DNA of 64,000 nt from Thuidium tamariscinum (taxonomy: Eukaryota; Streptophyta; Bryopsida; Hypnales; Thuidiaceae): positions 13,295,067-13,359,066 of the forward strand of contig OX344758.2 of NCBI GenBank assembly GCA_947034885.2, given 5' to 3'. Shown in pieces: positions 62,302 to 64,000 of this stretch (positions are counted from its first letter, which is position 1; each line of letters starts with the position of its first letter). A model generated the notes under the pieces. It did not search any database. It saw only the letters and a list, made by a program, of their open reading frames with translations, and was not told where the DNA came from. The position numbers were made by a program, and so were the translations under genes.

Positions 62302-63170
62302 TTAACCCCTAAAGGATTAGCCTACCAAATTTGGCAACAAAGCACTTTGGGGTAGGTATGTGTGAGTGGATATTTCTATATATTAAGCCCAAAATTTAAT
62401 AGAAGGTGGGGACAAGGAATATCTTCAATGTGTACAAAAAATTTGGAAATTTGGAAATACGAGTCAAAAGATATGATCTAATATGTTCCTTTTTTGAAAC
62501 TAAGCAATTAGGGCAGATTGAAAAAAAATCACTTTTTTCCAAAACAAAAACTTGAAATTAGTTTTCTTCATGCATAGAAAGCATAAAAAGTAAGCATAAA
62601 AAGCTTTGAATCTTTCCATTTTGATCAATGAGTCAAAAGTTATGATGGTTTTTTGTTTGCAGGTAGTTATAGATTTTCGACTCTAAAATAAACTTTGACA
62701 TCTTTTATTTTACTCAATTTTCAATATTTTTTGAAAAAAAAATGAAAGTATAGGATGTAGATTGTTTATTACAACATTCCAACTATTGGGATTGGCATTT
62801 TTCAATTCCACAATTAAATTCTTAACAATTTTGTATTTTGAATCATTTGCTAATTCTTTTTACTTACTATTTTCTTCCTACATGTTGTACAATTCTAAAC
62901 AATTTGAATTTCTTCAGGCAAGTACCCTACTTGGCCTCAACAATGAATCCAAAGAGGTACAATCATTTGGACATATGATTGTCACCATTTGAAGTGCAAC
63001 TACCTTGTTTTCCGCACAATGAAAAAAATGATTTTTGAGCATTCAAATGCTAATGTTTTGCAATCTATACAGTGAAAAACTTTGAAATTTTTTACACATG
63101 TTTTCAAACCAATTTACTACAAGACCCTACAACAACAAATTTCAAAAAATATTTTTGAAAAGTGTAGAAT
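62302..63170 (-). mobile_element. piggyBac-like element, diverged one-ended copy E
   Basis: Starts TTAACCCCTAAAGGATTAGC, with GGGGTAGGTATGTGTGAG near it as in the right end of copy C. It continues with GAGTCAAAAGTTATGATGG and GAGCATTCAAATGCTAATG blocks in the C order. The opposite end with its TTAA is not found, so it is truncated or decayed. Confidence 0.5.
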
Positions 63171-64000
63171 GAGATTTTTACCCAATTGGGAAATCACTCG
63201 AAAAGTATAAAAGTTCGTTCTAGGGAGAATCCAATTAGGACTTAAGAAAATTAGCTGGTTTCAATCCAAAACCCAAGTAGCACAACTTAAAGCTTTAAAA
63301 CCCAAATTATTATACCAAATAGGACTTAATATACTAATTAATTAATTATTTTATTTCCTATAGGTCGTGAAAACTTTATCTTCAAATTGGACTTTGCTTC
63401 GAATCCGAAAATTAACACTTGATAGCAAGCCAACTGGATTCAACTTCCAACTGGTTCATAGCAACCCTCCTAATTGGCTTTATACGGCAACCAACACTTT
63501 CACCATTCTTCTCCAATTTGGCTTATTAATTTTACCATTCAAATTCTCACCAACTCAGTTGTTTTTATGCTCTTGCTTCCACTTCTGCATCAGTTCCAAT
63601 TTGGTTTTAATTGAACACATTGTACACTCACTAGCTGCACCACTAAATTTCGATTTGTTTTATATTTTCATTTATTATCAATTCTTTCATATACTCCAAA
63701 TTGGGATTTATATTCTCTCCATTCAATTAATTTAATTTCTCAACACTCACATTACATTAAGTAGACTTTCTATTTGGATTCTCACTTCTCCAAATTGCTT
63801 CCACTCCACTCTGAATCTAGCTTCCATTCCAATTTGGCTCAGACACACACATACATAAAATCTCAAATTTATTCAATAGTAACAACTCCTATTTAGAATT
63901 ATGGATTCAACAATTATAACACATGATTTCCAACTTGCAAACAACCTCATACAATCCAATAGGCAATTCACACATTCATACAGACATCATCTCCAATTAA
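63171..64000. other. Pyrimidine-rich stretch with recurrent CCAATTTGG motifs
   Basis: From about 63360 the plus strand becomes C/T-rich, with TCCAATTTGGCTT-like phrases recurring at irregular spacing (63512, 63593, 63690, 63829). The 122-codon frame at 63367-63735 is Leu/Phe-rich without a recognised domain. Nothing can be named. Confidence 0.35.

Noticed and set aside
63367-63735. 122-codon plus-strand frame at the right edge
   Set aside because: Leu/Phe-rich because the strand is T/C-rich; no family resemblance and no promoter or splice support.

Overview
The window looks like nuclear DNA of a land plant. Three things show this. There is a nuclear psbW gene with a plastid and thylakoid targeting leader. 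There is a stomatal-patterning-type EPFL peptide precursor. There is a plant-style CPSF30 zinc-finger protein. Genes are sparse, with GC-richer exons in very AT-rich intergenic DNA full of small non-autonomous DNA transposons. A bryophyte such as a moss is my guess, but the sequence does not prove it. No rRNA, convincing tRNA, CRISPR or bacterial feature was seen, and I recognised no LTR or virus-derived element.

Genes. (1) 2432-10791, + strand: a seven-exon gene for a predicted 1009-residue disordered protein of no family I recognise. All six introns have GT/AG ends and matching phases. (2) 14403-14993, - strand, tail to tail with gene 1: a short CPSF30 protein with three CCCH fingers. Its 3' part lies in a 155-bp tandem duplication, and no YTH exon is visible. 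(3) 25799-27410, - strand: a three-exon EPFL secreted peptide of the six-cysteine type, 173 residues. (4) 51309-51846, - strand: a two-exon psbW gene, 137 residues, with two tandem duplications just downstream. The four genes do not form a functional cluster.

Transposons. At least five families of small DNA elements can be defined by eye. One is a ~0.92-kb piggyBac-like family with TTAA ends and the terminal repeat TTAACCCCTAAAGGACY: four near-complete copies (11295, 39363, 42491, 45422) and three fragments. The second is a 273-bp family with TA targets, three copies of identical length (38949, 43453, 46562). The third is a 160-570-bp family whose ends read ATTAGATGAAAT-TGAGGGC. There are also two PIF/Harbinger-like MITEs (29806, 41260) and a 298-bp hAT-like MITE with an 8-bp target duplication (60637). 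The last sits inside a repeat whose uninterrupted sister lies about 2 kb away. The 38.9-46.8 kb stretch is an island of interleaved and nested elements.

Other structure. There is a nearly perfect 54-bp-arm hairpin with a 3-nt loop (37228-37338), a ~55-nt-arm miRNA- or CACTA-like hairpin (59578-59702), a possible promoter followed by a stem-bounded sequence (21963-22159), and many short tandem duplications. The remaining intergenic DNA is AT-rich and shows nothing I can name.
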